From NCBI RefSeq assembly GCF_900496995.4, contig NC_044013.1:41925554-41989553 (forward strand): 64,000 bases of DNA, written 5' to 3'. Positions within the stretch are counted from its first letter, which is position 1. The number at the start of each line of letters is the position of its first letter. The notes under the pieces are model-generated. The model saw nothing but the letters and a program-made list of their open reading frames with translations, was not told the DNA's origin and did no database searches. Below are positions 45,406 to 56,929 of this stretch, piece after piece. This DNA is from Aquila chrysaetos chrysaetos (lineage: Eukaryota; Chordata; Aves; Accipitriformes; Accipitridae). Made by a program: the position numbers and the translations under genes.

Positions 45406-48400
45406 GTAACCCCCGACGGTGGTCCCCGGCACGTGGCCATGGGTGGGGGTCCCCTGCCTGGACTCCTGGCTGCCACGGCTGGCTCATCACGAGCGGGCAG
45501 CTCGGTCTCATCCCGCCTCATTTCTGCCTGGGCATGGTGCTACTTGGCTGCTGCGGGCGGACAGAGATTCGAGTGCCCGATTTGGCTGATCTGGAGCGTG
45601 CAGCCTGGCTGGTTTGTCTTGGACGGTGCTTGAGGCTCGAGCCAAAGCGCTCTTCTCCCTCCCTCCCACCCCAAAACCCAACAGAGACCCTTTTGCCGCT
45701 GTCAAAGGGTCCCCGAGGGCTGCGTGCACCCAGGGATGGGCTCATCCGCCCACCTGAAATGCGGTGCCTCGAGAGCAGCACCTCCAAACCCCACCAAAAG
45801 CCCCCCCCCGGTGCAGGGGACTGGTGCCGGGAGTTTGCCCCCGTCCTCTGTGCAGTGTTCAGCCTGTCCTGTCCCCGTTTTGCTGCCATGCGCAAGCGGG
45901 GAGTGTTTCTCCGGCTCGCCCTCACCTCGTCCTCTCACCCCACAGATCTTGGAGCGGACCCTGGAGCCGGACAGCTCGGATGAGGAGCCCCCTCCCGTCT
46001 ACTCCCCTCCCGCCTACGAGAGCCAGGAGTTTGGCAGCCGCTACCCCCGTGCGCCGCCCACCCCGCCGCCCAGGTGAGCCCCCAGCCCCGCGTCGCGGCT
46101 GCACCGCGCCTTCTGCTCGCGGTGGCCGGCAAAGCACCCTGTGCCGGCGCCTGGGGGGGGGGGTCTTGCTGCGTGTTAGCCGGCCCTGGCAAGGGGCATC
46201 TGGCATCAGTTCGTTAGGGTCAGGCGAGACGAAGCCAAGGGAGATGAATGAAGCTCGCAGCTGGCTAAAAAATCCCTGCAAGGCCCTAAAAAGCGAACAG
46301 CTGAGGGGCCCGGAAAGCCACGCTGGCAGCGTGTGGAATGGCAAAAATCAGCTACCGGGGGTGGGGAGCGCTCGCCTCCGCTCGAAAACACCAGGTGCTG
46401 GGCGTCTGGGGCCCCACGCGTCATGGCTCTCGGCGCTGGAGACCTCGGGTCTGTTCGATTTGCTGCTGCTGGGTCGCTGAGCCCCTGGGGGTGTCCGGCC
46501 CCATGGGCTGTGGGCTCTCCCCCGGCTGCAGTGCCTTGGCCATAGCCTTGGGGCTTGCAGGAGAGCAAGCGCCGGTGCCCTGGCCGCCTCCGTGCCAGCC
46601 CCCTCGGACGAAGGCGCTGCCGGCTGCGCAGGCTGGGTGTGACATCTGGTGAGAGACGTTCATCAGCTTCGTAAGCACGATCCTGCCGTGCTAGGGCTCC
46701 CGCAGGTCTGTTTTCTGGGACTCCGAGCAAAATGAGGAGGAGAAGGGAAATCCAGCCTGCGCGGTTGCGGGGCAAGGCTTGAAAAGCAGCTCCCAGAGAT
46801 TTCAGACTGGCTAGGAAAGCCTTTCGCTCTCCAGAGCTAACGCTAACACCATGGGTTTGGGAGGCGTGCTGCGGTTTCTTGGTTCCCAGGACCACCGGTG
46901 GAGCCGGGCAGGGGGCTGCCGTGCCGGGCCCTGTGCCCTGCTGCTGCAGCAGACGTCGGGGGGTTTCACCCTTGCCAAAGGTGCTGTCTGTGTTTGCCCC
47001 GCAGGACAGACGTGCCGGGACCCGGCAGCGCTCCAGCGCCTGGGCGCTACAGGAACTGGAACCCACCGCTCCTGGGCAACCTCCCCGAAGACTTCCTCCG
47101 CATCCTGCCCCAGCAGACCGCCGGCACACAGGTGAGGCTTGCTGCCCCTTCCAGCCTGCGCCCCGGCTCCGTGGTGCGGCATGGAGCATCAAACTCGGTC
47201 CTCGGCCACCCTGAGCTTGCAGAGTCAGTGCTCTGAGAGTATCTGGGTACTGGGTGCCGACTAAACTGAAAGTCTTGGAGCACTTCTTGCTGTTCAAGGC
47301 GAGACTGAAGTGAACAAGGTGGGAAAGGGGAATCTTCCAGCAAGGCTTCAATGTTTTTCCTGCCGTTAGCCCAGCAGTTAGTGCCAGCCATGCCACTTGC
47401 AATAAGCACCTACTATTTCAAGTTATTTTAATATCTTACCTGCTACCCTGGTGAGGAGCAGCAGGACCAGCATACACTCTTGGGGAGAGCGGCACTGCCA
47501 GGGTGCTCGGGGGCTGGTGCAGTGGATCTTGGGTGGAAAATCTAGTGCAAACCAGAGGATTTGCCCCTGGGAAATCAGAGTTGCCATGTTCTTCATGTCG
47601 GTTTCGGAGCCACGGGGCTTGGGGTTGCAGGTGCCTTTCTGCCCACAGTGGGGCAGGCAGCGGGCAGCACCCCGTGGGGAACGAGCAGCCCCAGCGCAGA
47701 CCGTACTGGGCACCCAGCTTGGCTCCAGGCACACCACATCCCCGGGACGTCCCTCGGCCCCTTTGCTAACACAGGAGCCAGCCCGCAAATGGGACTAGTG
47801 CCCTCCTGGCACGGCGAGGGGCTGGGGGGGCCTGCAGGCACCCTGCCTTCCCCGTGCGTCGGCTCCTCCCTCCCTTTTTGGCTCCGAAGGCAGCCTGCCA
47901 CGTTTTCATAAATGATTGCCCTGGAAGTTGAGCTTCGCGGGCTATATTACCTTTCTGGGAATAGGAACGTGCCAATTCATTTGGGCTCGAGGGGAGGAGA
48001 GGAGCAGCTGCTCTTTTCTTTCCCCGGTAATTGTGTGCTTTTGCTTTTTATGGCTCTCTGAGAGCAGCTACAAATCAGATAAATATTGTAGGCAAGGATG
48101 GGGTTGCGGCTGTAGAGTGTGGCTCTGCTGCTCCCCCCGTGCAACCGCATTGGGAGCCAGGGGAGAGCATGAGGTGCCTTGCGCAGGGACGTTCATCAGC
48201 GGGAAACTGCAGCCTCTGCTTTTTAGACAGGGGGAAATAAAAGCAGCGACGCTGGCTGAGACCGTTCTCCCTCGCCTCCCCACCAGGTCCTGTCTTGGCT
48301 CAACCCCACGGTTTAAAGTTAAAAATCTTTGCAAGTCTGCACTCTGCAAAGGAGCTCTTCCTGAGGCACCCGTTCCTCCCCGTGCCACGCTGAGCCCAGA

Positions 48401-51400
48401 CCAAGACGTCCCCGTTCCCGCGTGGGATATCCATCCCTACCCCATCCCCATTCCTGCTGGGCAGAGGTGGTGGTGCCCTGTCCCCCTTCGTCCCCTTTGC
48501 AGCAGCACCGTCCCGAGCGCAGCCCAGCCAGGGGGGACGGTGCCCCGGGATGTCGGGTGCTGGATTTAGGAAGGAGGGACCCCTCTCCCCGCTGGGGAGG
48601 AGCAGTCAGTGGTGTAACGGAGGAGCAAAAGGCCGAGCTCAGCCTGAGGGGTTGCTGCAGGAAACCTCCTGCACGCACCGGCGCAGGCACCGAGACCACC
48701 GGCCGACCTCTGCCATGTTTGCCTCCTGCCCAGGGCTCCCACGGCTGCCGGCAGCCCGTGCCGCGGGGGCTCGCCCCGCGGGGTCAGGGCTCCCTGGAGC
48801 AGGAGCGGCGGTGGAAGCAGTACCTGGAGGACGAGCGGATCGCGCTCTTCCTGCAGAACGAAGAGTTCATGAAGGAGCTCCAGAGGAACCGGGATTTCCT
48901 CCTCGCCCTGGAGAGAGGTGAGAAGTGCCTTCGGAAACCTCTGCCTCCGCTTTTCGGCTGCATGGCCCCCCCCGCGGCACTGGCTGCTGGCAGCGTTGCC
49001 CTGCCCGTGGCATCGTGGCTCATGCCGAAGCAGAGCCAGCGCAGGATGCGGCCAGGCTGGTGGCAGGTGGTCTGACACCGGGCAGGGGGCTGCTCCCCGG
49101 GCTCCTGCTCCTGGTGCTGAGCCGCCTGCCCTGAGGCTCTCCTCCCCCTGCCCACCTCTCAGCGGTGTCTCTGGCAAACCCCAGCAAAATCCACAGCAAG
49201 GAGCCTCGGAAATGCCCTCCGAGCCCAGCCCGGCCGCTGCGCCCTCCCTGGCTCTGTGTGCCCTCCCCAGGTGCTGGCAGAGCCTGAACTGGAGAGCAGT
49301 TTTGCCATGATTGCTCCTTCCCTGTCACCATGCTCCTTCCCGGCAAGCCAGCAGCCGGCTGCTCACCCAAGCGCCGTGGGGAGGGCTCAAGGGCGTCAGC
49401 GGTTTTCTGCTGCTGAGCAAAGAGCACCCCTTCCCCTCCCTCGCTCTGCCACCAGCTCTGAGCCCCCCCGGCCAAGGGGCCGTCTCCCTCGGAGGTCTCG
49501 CTGGTGGTTTGCAGGGTGCCGGCAACACTTTTCACTGCAGGGCTTGCCCCCGGCCGCCGCGGCTGGAAAACCACCGGTGTGCTCGCCGCATGCACGCTTG
49601 CAGCGGGTGGGTGGTTCTTCTGCTGCGGTGAGAGGAGCGCTCCCACCTGCTGTTGCGGGCTCCCACCAAAGTGGTTGCGGTCACCGTGCTGACGTGAAGC
49701 CCGAGCTCCCTCCCTTGCCATCAGCCTGTCCCTCCACAGCTGTGGGGGCCATGAGGGGAGAGGGGAGCGGAGCCGCGTGCGCTGCCTCGAGGGTCTGATC
49801 GAGCTGGGTGCCGGGCTTTTTGTTTTTCAGATCGATTGAAATATGAGTCAAAAAAATCCAAGTCGACCAGTGTTGCTGTCAGCAACGACTTTGGTTTCTC
49901 CTCCGTAATATCAGGTAACTTTCAAGATGCGTGTGAGCATCGCCTCTCAGCAGTGGGATGCCACACAGCTCCGGTGTTCCCAGCCCTCTGCCCAGCTCCC
50001 TCCGAAGCGGCTGCAGGGCGAGGAAACCGGCCGATCCCTCCCTGCCACCACCCCAGCACAGGAGAGGAGCTGGCTGGTGATGGCGACGGACACTGCTGCC
50101 CTCCCTGCCCTCCCCACATGGAGGATTGTGCCTGGGAGGCATAATGACTGTTCCCGGGTAATCCTGATTAACCTCGGCCAGCACGGAGCAGCTGCCTGGG
50201 GTCAGAATTAGAGCTGGTGTCTGTCGATGGCCCCGTGCGGGAGCGTGCGAGACGCAGCGGCTGGGCGCACGGTGCTTTGAGGGCACTCAGACCTGGGGAA
50301 GGGCCATGGGCCCAGGTGGGCACGAGGACGTGGCTGTGGGGGTCTCTGGTCCACCGGACCGAGTCGCTGGGCTGCCTGAACTTCTACTCCTCATCTGGTG
50401 GCCCTGCCATCCCGGGTACTGAGCACGGGCACAATCTAATACCCGGAGCGCAATTAGTGCTGGCGGTAATTTGGGGCTGCTGTCCCTGGAGCAGCACAGA
50501 GGGAGGCCTCCTGCTCTGCAGCGGTGCTGGTGGTGGGGCTGAGCCGCCGCTCGCCCCACGTCTGCTCGCAGGTGGCTCAAGGTGAGCATCCCCGCGGGGC
50601 CGAGGCTGTGCCGCAGCCGACATCCGTGCACCCACGGTCTCGGGGGTTATATCCACAGAGGATCCTCATCCGGAGCCAGCCCTGGCGTGCCAGTGCCCTC
50701 ATCCTGCCTGCTCTCGCTCAGCTCTGCTCGCGGCAGGGCTGCGCTTTGCTAGCACTGGAATTGGGTCATGGAAACGATTTGTCTTGAGCCTCCCCTCGCC
50801 GCGCACGCACTCCCGGTGACCAGATGTTTGCCTTCCAGGTGACGTAGCCCCCTCTGTAACCAGCGAGGCCGGCGGTGCCGTGTCTGACGATGCCTTATTC
50901 AGAGACAAATTGAAACACATGGGAAAATGTGAGTCGGTTCGCAGGCTCCGTGTTGGCAGCGGGATGCCTGCGAGGGCTGGAGGGAAGCTGGGAGCGGGGC
51001 AGGCGGGGGAAAAGCCGGCAGCATTGCTTGGCGCTCGCCCAAGCGCTGCGGTGGTCCCCACTCGCGCAGCGTGTCCGCGCCGCGTTGTGCGTGCCTCTGC
51101 GTGCGCATCGGCCGGTGCACGTACGCCTGCCAGCACGTGTGCGTGGAGTTTTCTTGTCGCCTCCCTTGGCAGCCGGGCACACGCGTCCCCATCACCCTGG
51201 GAGTCGCCCTGGGCTGGCACATCGGCGCGCAGGGCGCAGGCCATCGCGCGCTGCGGTGGCACGTTGTGCTGAGACGGTACTCAGCCCCAGCAGCGTGGCT
51301 TTTGGGGTTGAGTTTCCATCTGTATTTTACAGTCCTGGGCTGTTGCATCCGTGCCCTGCGGTGGTCTCCTCCTGGCCCTCACCAGTGGCAGGGAGCTCCT

Positions 51401-53080
51401 GTGCCGCACGCCGGGGCTGAGCGCCGGCATGACAGACGGGAGATGGAGACCTGGGTCTTGGTGACCCAGCTCTGCGCTGTCCGTCTGTCCCCAGTGCATG
51501 TGTGGGTCGTGGCATGAGTCGAGGATGCAGGTGGTGGTGTGGAATAGAGGAATTTCTGGGCAGGGTTTGTGTGAATCCTAGAAAAGCAAGCCAAGGGTTT
51601 GCTGTAACTCTCCCTTTTCCAATCTTTTCCTCTTAGCAAGTCACAGCCCGCTTCTCCCGTTGCAAAATAGACTGAGGTCTTTGGGCAGCTTGACTCGGGC
51701 TGCAGCCAGCTGAGACACTGGGGAGATGCGGGTCAGTCACATATAGGGAAGGTCATGAAAATCCCAGTGAAAGGGTAAAAACATCAGCACCTCCCGCCAG
51801 GGACCAGCATGTCCCTGTTGGTCGCGGGAGCTGGCTCTCGGAGCCTGGCAGCCTTGCGTGGCCCCGGTGTTTCCAGGCAAACCCAGAATATCGCTGTGGG
51901 GCATTGGGGTGCAGGTGGCTCTCGCACCGCTGGCCCTGGCCCTCTCTTCCCCATCGCCCATGGCAGCTTTGGGAAGGGTTTTGGGGCGAGACCCTCACCC
52001 GGCTGCTTCCTTCCAGCCACGCGCAAGAAGCTGTTTGAACTCGCCAGAGCCTTCTCCGAGAAGACGAAGATGAGGAAATCAAAAAGAAAACACTTGTTGA
52101 AGCACCAGGTGTATCCTAAAAGGGGTTGGGGAGCTGTCGAGGGGTGCGGGGCTGTCGGAGTGGTCTTGTTTGGGTGCTTCTGGGGACTCCCCAAGGCCAC
52201 GGTCTGGCCGGAGCCTCCCAGCTGCCTCTCGCGGCTGGGCCGTGGGCTGGGAAGGGCGATTGTGGTACCACAGCCGCATCTTGGCCCCACAACTGGTTTT
52301 CCTTAGCGGAAGGCGCAGGCTGGGAACGGCGGCTTCCACGGCAAATCTTCTCGACGATGTCGAAGGACATTCATGCGGTAAGAAATGGCACGCCGCGCCA
52401 CGCTGCGCCGCGTGCGCTGCACTCAGCGTGGCTAGCTGGGGTCCCGCGGTGACTGGCCCCATCCTGCCCCACGCCATCACGCTGCTGGAGATGGCTCCCA
52501 TCAGGGCTACGGGCTCACCCCTGGTCCCAGGCGGCTCTCCTGTGAGCGTGCGCTTGCTGGGGACGGGGGACGGGATCTCCTCTTTTGGGGAGCCTCGGGG
52601 GCTCGCAGCTGGGCTGTGCAGCCCTGCAGGATGCGTAGCCTGGGGTCGGGGCACAGTCCTGGCAAATCTGTTGTCAGCCAGATGTGCACAGCAGCGGGTC
52701 TTGGCAGCGTGTTTTGTGCCAGCCTGGACCACCCCGGGTCTGGCTCAGGTGGCGTGAAATGGCATGGCAGAAATGGCCCCGTGGGCCAAATCCTCCTTCC
52801 AGTGTTCTCAAGCCTATTCTGGCAGAGAGTCCCCATGTCCCAGTCCCTGGGAATTATCTGTCTGGGCGAGGAAATCCGTGCCCTGGGGCAGGGGCCGGGC
52901 TGCCTCCCCGCTGGGGCACCTCGCTGGAGCTGGGACCGTGGCACGGTGGCCGGCATCCCGGCGTGGAAGCGGCTGCAGCTCCTGACAGCCCCTGCCTGCC
53001 TCTGCCTTTCAGATGAAGACTTCCAAGCGCGGAGGCAGCAGCTCCGGGAGGAGGAGGAGACGCCGAAGGAAGGGCAGTAA
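45115..53080 (+). CDS. CUEDC1: CUEDC1, CUE domain-containing protein 1, whole gene; nine coding exons, 374 aa
   Basis: Join 45115-45405, 45946-46073, 47005-47131, 48734-48917, 49831-49914, 50839-50928, 52017-52110, 52319-52377, 53013-53080: 1125 nt with consistent phases. The N-terminal CUE domain (about residues 35-77) has the Met-Phe-Pro motif at 47-49 and the di-leucine at 74-75 that contact ubiquitin in CUE domains. An acidic Ser/Asp segment follows, then PPVY (113-116) and PPAY (118-121), which are WW-domain ligands. Highly conserved blocks are YRNWNPPLLGNLP, the helical RWKQYLEDERIALFLQNEEF region (about 208-250), and a Lys/Arg-rich block (304-331). Human CUEDC1 is 386 aa. Its cellular role is poorly defined; a ubiquitin-binding adaptor is the family expectation. 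Confidence 0.95.
45946..46073 (+). CDS. CUEDC1: CUEDC1 coding exon 2 (PPxY motifs)
   Basis: After acceptor CACCCCACAG the exon encodes ILERTLEPDSSDEEPPPVY, then SPPAYESQEFGSRYPRAPPTPPP plus two bases of an Arg codon. The donor is AG|GTGAGC at 46074. Both PPxY motifs lie here, three residues from an acidic cluster. Confidence 0.94.
47005..47131 (+). CDS. CUEDC1: CUEDC1 coding exon 3
   Basis: Acceptor TTTGCCCCGCAG. The exon encodes a variable Gly/Pro/Ala linker followed by the family-conserved YRNWNPPLLGNLPEDFLRIL and PQQTAGTQ. Donor CAG|GTGAGG at 47132, phase 0. Confidence 0.93.
48734..48917 (+). CDS. CUEDC1: CUEDC1 coding exon 4 (conserved helical region)
   Basis: Acceptor CTCCTGCCCAG. About 25 variable residues precede WKQYLEDERIALFLQNEEF and MKELQRNRDFLLALER, which are essentially invariant in the family and strongly helical by composition. 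Ends with one base of Asp244; donor GTGAGA at 48918. Confidence 0.94.
49831..49914 (+). CDS. CUEDC1: CUEDC1 coding exon 5
   Basis: Acceptor TTTTTCAG. The exon encodes DRLKYESKKSKSTSVAV and SNDFGFSSVIS, closely matching the mammalian protein. Ends with one base of Gly272; donor GTAACT at 49915. Confidence 0.94.
50839..50928 (+). CDS. CUEDC1: CUEDC1 coding exon 6
   Basis: Acceptor GCCTTCCAG. The exon encodes GDVAPSVTSEAGGAVSDDAL and FRDKLKHMGK, the latter conserved in the family. Ends with one base of Ser302; donor T|GTGAGT at 50929. Confidence 0.93.
52017..52110 (+). CDS. CUEDC1: CUEDC1 coding exon 7 (basic region)
   Basis: Acceptor CTTCCTTCCAG. The exon encodes STRKKLFELARAFSEKTKMR and KSKRKHLLKHQ, a Lys/Arg-rich conserved block that could act as a nuclear signal or nucleic-acid contact (inference). 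Two GT donors overlap at its end, at 52109 (GTGTAT) and 52111 (GTATCC). Only the second keeps the frame into the next exon, so I end the exon at 52110. Confidence 0.8.
52319..52377 (+). CDS. CUEDC1: CUEDC1 coding exon 8
   Basis: The exon encodes LGTAASTANLLDDVEGHSC, matching the mammalian sequence, after a Val codon shared with the previous exon. I used the acceptor GCGCAG at 52318, which gives the human-like length. The better pyrimidine-rich acceptor CCTTAG at 52306 is also in frame and would add four residues (G-R-R-R). Donor G|GTAAGA at 52378. Confidence 0.75.
53013..53080 (+). CDS. CUEDC1: CUEDC1 coding exon 9 (C-terminus)
   Basis: Acceptor CTGCCTTTCAG. The exon encodes DEDFQARRQQLREEEETPKE then GQ and TAA at 53078-53080, matching the family ending DEDF...EGQ. 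A strong donor (ACG|GTGAGA) follows only three bases after the stop codon. Confidence 0.92.
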
Positions 53081-53083
53081 ACG

Positions 53084-53302
53084 GTGAGAGGCACCTGGGG
53101 ACAAATGCTTCCCAGTGAGCGTGCAAACAGCCCTGTCCGTCCGTCTGTCCTGGCTGGAGGAGGGAGCTGGGTGCTCTGGATCAGGTCCGGAGCGTGTCTG
53201 GGTGGGCACAAGCCCCGTTAGCAGCTGTGGGTGCTGCAGCCGATAACGGCGGTGGCCACGATGTGGCTGAGGCTGAGCATGCACCGTTCTCCTCCCCTCC
53301 AG
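53084..53302 (+). other. CUEDC1: Predicted intron in CUEDC1 3' UTR
   Basis: Donor GTGAGA at 53084 and pyrimidine-rich acceptor CTCCTCCCCTCCAG ending at 53302 bound a 219-bp intron after the stop codon. The exon junction would lie 3 nt after the stop, too close to trigger nonsense-mediated decay. Confidence 0.6.
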
Positions 53303-56300
53303 GTCCCAGCGCTGGGGTTTATTGCTGGCACAGAACGTGCACAAGGCTTCATAAGAAGATGGCTGAAAAAGGAAAAAAAAACACCCAACAAACCACCCAG
53401 TTTTTTGGCTGTTCCCCCTCTGCTGTTGTACTCCTCTGAAGTACAAGTATTGAAGTGAGGCACAATGTTTTCTTACCAGTGGTTTGAAAACAACTTCTAT
53501 CTAGCAAATCAGCCAAAAAGGAGAAAAAAAAAAAGGAAAAAAAAGTTCGGCAGCTGATGTGAGCGGCTCTGGAGGAGCCAGAGGAGCTCAGACTTGGGAG
53601 GAGCAGCGTCCCGCCTGCTCTCTCGGTCCGAGCGGCGTCGCAGAAGGAATGAAAATCAGTTGTACTAACGAGGATGCATTCACATGTGGGATCTGCTTGG
53701 CCGGAGCACTCCTGAACATATCTCTGTAGCAATCTGATGTAACTTTACTCTGCGCACACAGGAAAAAGACCACCACGTGAGAAAGAGAACCTAACAGCTG
53801 TTGTCTACTATTGCTAGGAGTAATGAGCAGAGATTCAGATCAGGTAATAGTCAAATAATATAAATTGTTTATAAAAAGGAAAGGCCTTCTTTTCCTAGGC
53901 GTTTCACTTTGAATTAAACCTTTGCCTTCGGCATTGCTAAAACTGCCTTGAAGTACGGACGCTTTGTGCCGCCACGGGGCAGCACCAAGGGCTGGATTTC
54001 GCATCAGTTTAACCCTCACTGCCGAAGCAGGACACGTCCCGTCGGGTGCAGCATGCCGGTGGTGGTCCCGGCTGCCGGGCAGGGCGCTCGGTGGCTCCAG
54101 AGGTGTCCCCCCGCCGTAGGTAAGATGCAAAGCCCGAGCTGGGGGGTTTGTAGCTGAGGCCGGTGGAGGCATTTTCGGCACGGAGAGTTTGCACAAGGGC
54201 TTGCGAGTGCTGCCGGGTTTGGTGCGGGGCTGGGGCTGGCCTGGTGGCAGGAGCAGAGCACCCTTCCTCGTCCTTGCCCTGGGAGCTCGTTTCGCCGAGG
54301 AGCGTGGCAGAGGGCCGGGGAGGCCGGCAGACAACGCTTGAATCATTGCAGCCTTCGGAGATGCTGTCAGGCTAAAAATAATTACGTAAACAAATTCCTT
54401 CCTTGTGTAAGTAATGAGTGACGAGCGTAAAGTCAGAAATCGCTCCCGCCAGCACATTTTCTTCTCCTTTATCGGCATAATCTGTTTACTGCTAAATGCA
54501 GGAGGTGGCTATAGACGTGCCTGTTTCACTTTCTGGCTCCCGCGAACCAGCACAAATGTTGCAAGATCGGAGCTGCGAAGGCGGCAGACGCAGAAACCCC
54601 AGCCATCAAACACACACGCAACTGTTTTCCCTGCCTCTCCGCGGGGTTTGGTAACAAAAGCCCACATTGCAGGCGCTGGCTCCCGACAGGCTCCTTTTCA
54701 AACCCGCCCGGAGCCTGCGTGCCTTTGAAGCGGACGCCAAGATTTCTTTCCCGGCGAGCGGCGCAGCCGGTGCACCTGTTGAGCGCCGCTGCCGTCGCCC
54801 TCGCAGCCGCGGCGGGCATCGGCGGGCACCCGTGTGTTTCGCCCTTTCCCTGGTCCCTGGGCTGCTTCAGGGTGTCGGGGGCTGCAGGGTCTGGGTAATG
54901 TCCCGTTAGCACAACCGAAGCGCTGCCGGCAGCACCGGGGCTTGGCCGAAGCCCCGGGGTGCCGATGGCGAGGGTGGGATGCGCCGGGCTGGAAGCACCC
55001 CAAGACGCCAGCGAGCTTTGGGCTCCTAAAATCAAGGCAGCAGAAGACCCAGCCCGCCGAGCTGATCCCGGGTTTGGTGTCTGCTCGTTTTCTTTTGAAG
55101 GAAAGGATTGAGGAGCATCGTGGCAGCCCGGCCGACGGGTTAGAGCCGTCCCAAGCCACGCTGGCTTTGCCTCGATGTGTGCAGGCTCCGAGCCTGCCCT
55201 GCTCCCTGTCGGGTGGAGGGAGGTGCCGGAGAGGCACGGCGTGATTTGCACCGGGCTGCTCTGCACCATGTGGGGTAGGATGGGTGCCTGGAGGGACATG
55301 TGTCCCTGCCTGGGGTCGGGGCGCAAGCGTGGGGCTGCAGGTGCGAGGGACTAAGTGTGAAGCTGGGGCTTTGCCGCTGGGAACAGAAGGTCCTTTAGTC
55401 CCTGGGTGGGACTTTTATTCCCAGCCCGAGACTGGTGGAGAGAGAGGAGGGGCTCCTTTCCTACCCTCCGCTGGCTCTGGGGTCCGTAGGAGGCTGCTGT
55501 TATTCCCTCCCAGTCCAAAGCAGCTCTCTGCATATTTGGAAGAAAATCAAGCTTGGAACCAGATCAGCTTGTCAATGTTCCAGCGCCTCTTAGCTACCGA
55601 GGGCTTAACTTTCAGCGAAGTTTCCATGAACGCAGGAAGCACCAAACAGGCAGTCGGGCAGGAGCTCGGGCTCTTGCAGGAAGGAAATTCTGCTTCTCCC
55701 AGCCAAGGAGGTTGTTACTGGAGGGCTGGTCTGGTGCGTGGGGAGGAGAGGCAGCGAAGCCCGGGCGCTTGCAGCATGCCTTCCCGCTGCTGAGCCCCTG
55801 GAGGGTTTGCCGTGCTCCTCGTCCTCGCTGGAGGACGGGCTGCGTTGTGCCGTGGCTGCGGACGATCGCGTTCAGCTCTCTTTGGCAGTCTAGCGCTGGG
55901 CAAGCCACGTTTTGCATCACGTCACAGGTCAGTCCTGCTGGAACCGCTGGCTTTAAGTGGCGTTAGTGGTAAATGTCGCCGTTCCTCCTCTCCCATCTGC
56001 TCAGCCTGCACGTTAGTTGACACGTTGCCTCCGAGTCGTCTTTGTAACCCAGCCGTAGTTTGCTGGTGGAGAGGAGCCCGGAGACAGCAGGCTGCCTCTG
56101 TTTTTGCTTCGGGCTGGTCCGGCCGAGCACGTCCCCGAGGCCTTTCGGCATCGCTCTGCTCCCTGCGATGCTTCCCGGGACCTGACGGAGCCCGCGCAGG
56201 GGAGCAGGGCTGCCGTCCTGCGAGAAAGCAGGGAGAGGAAGGGCAGCTGGGGGGCTGCGAGCTGGAGCGCAGGGGCCGTGGGGAGGGGACGGGTGTCAGC

Positions 56301-56920
56301 GTGCAACCTCCGCTCGCCGCATGCGGTGGGTGCGAACCCCCCCCCCCAAGCCTCGCTGGCTCTGTCTACCCCGCCAGCAAAGGTTTTGTGTTGGTTGGGT
56401 CCGGCAACGCGCGCTAACCGTGAAGGGTCCCGCGCCGAGAGCGGGCACCGCAGCCGTGAGCGCACAGGGTTGGGAGCGGGCTTCGCAGGGGCTTGGGGAT
56501 GTCTTTGCTAAACACGGTCTAACAACTTGCCCTTAAATATCCTAGGCTAGGCAAAGCCTCTCTGAATGATGTCACGCTGTAGCCATTTCAAAATATCTTG
56601 GAGGCACAAAGCATCATTTTAATGGAGGATGAAGAGTGATTGTTTTTTGTGTCCTTTAAAAAAAAAAATCAGGTCTAATAAGTAGAAAGGCCACTAAAAC
56701 CGGCTTGGAAGCCAAAATGCATTTCTTACATGAAAATATACAATTCTCAGTGATGTTTGTATCACTTCTATACAAAATGGTTTAAAAAGAACAAAACAAA
56801 GCAAAACAATCTGTGATGTTTGTGAGTGTTGCTATTTTAGAATTTATTTCCATAAGTGATTTTTTTCTTAAAGATGTTTAATAGTAATTCATATAATAAA
56901 GTCGTCGTACTCTTAACACT
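53303..56920 (+). other. CUEDC1: CUEDC1 3' UTR (long form)
   Basis: I see no canonical AATAAA between the stop codon and 56895, where one occurs inside an AT-rich segment (56.54-56.93 kb) unlike the GC-rich surroundings. This suggests a 3' UTR of up to 3.6 kb. A variant signal (AATTAAA) near 53913 could support a much shorter form. Without transcript data the choice is open. Confidence 0.45.
56895..56900 (+). terminator. CUEDC1: Polyadenylation signal AATAAA, probably CUEDC1
   Basis: A canonical hexamer (ATATAATAAAGTCG) is followed by T-rich sequence at 56930-56955, as expected around a cleavage site. Confidence 0.5.
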
Positions 56921-56929
56921 CAGGTGTAT

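Noticed and set aside
46206-47402. Minus-strand open frame of 398 codons
   Set aside because: It lies antisense to a verified CUEDC1 exon (47005-47131) and the intron before it; low-complexity translation without a recognisable family.
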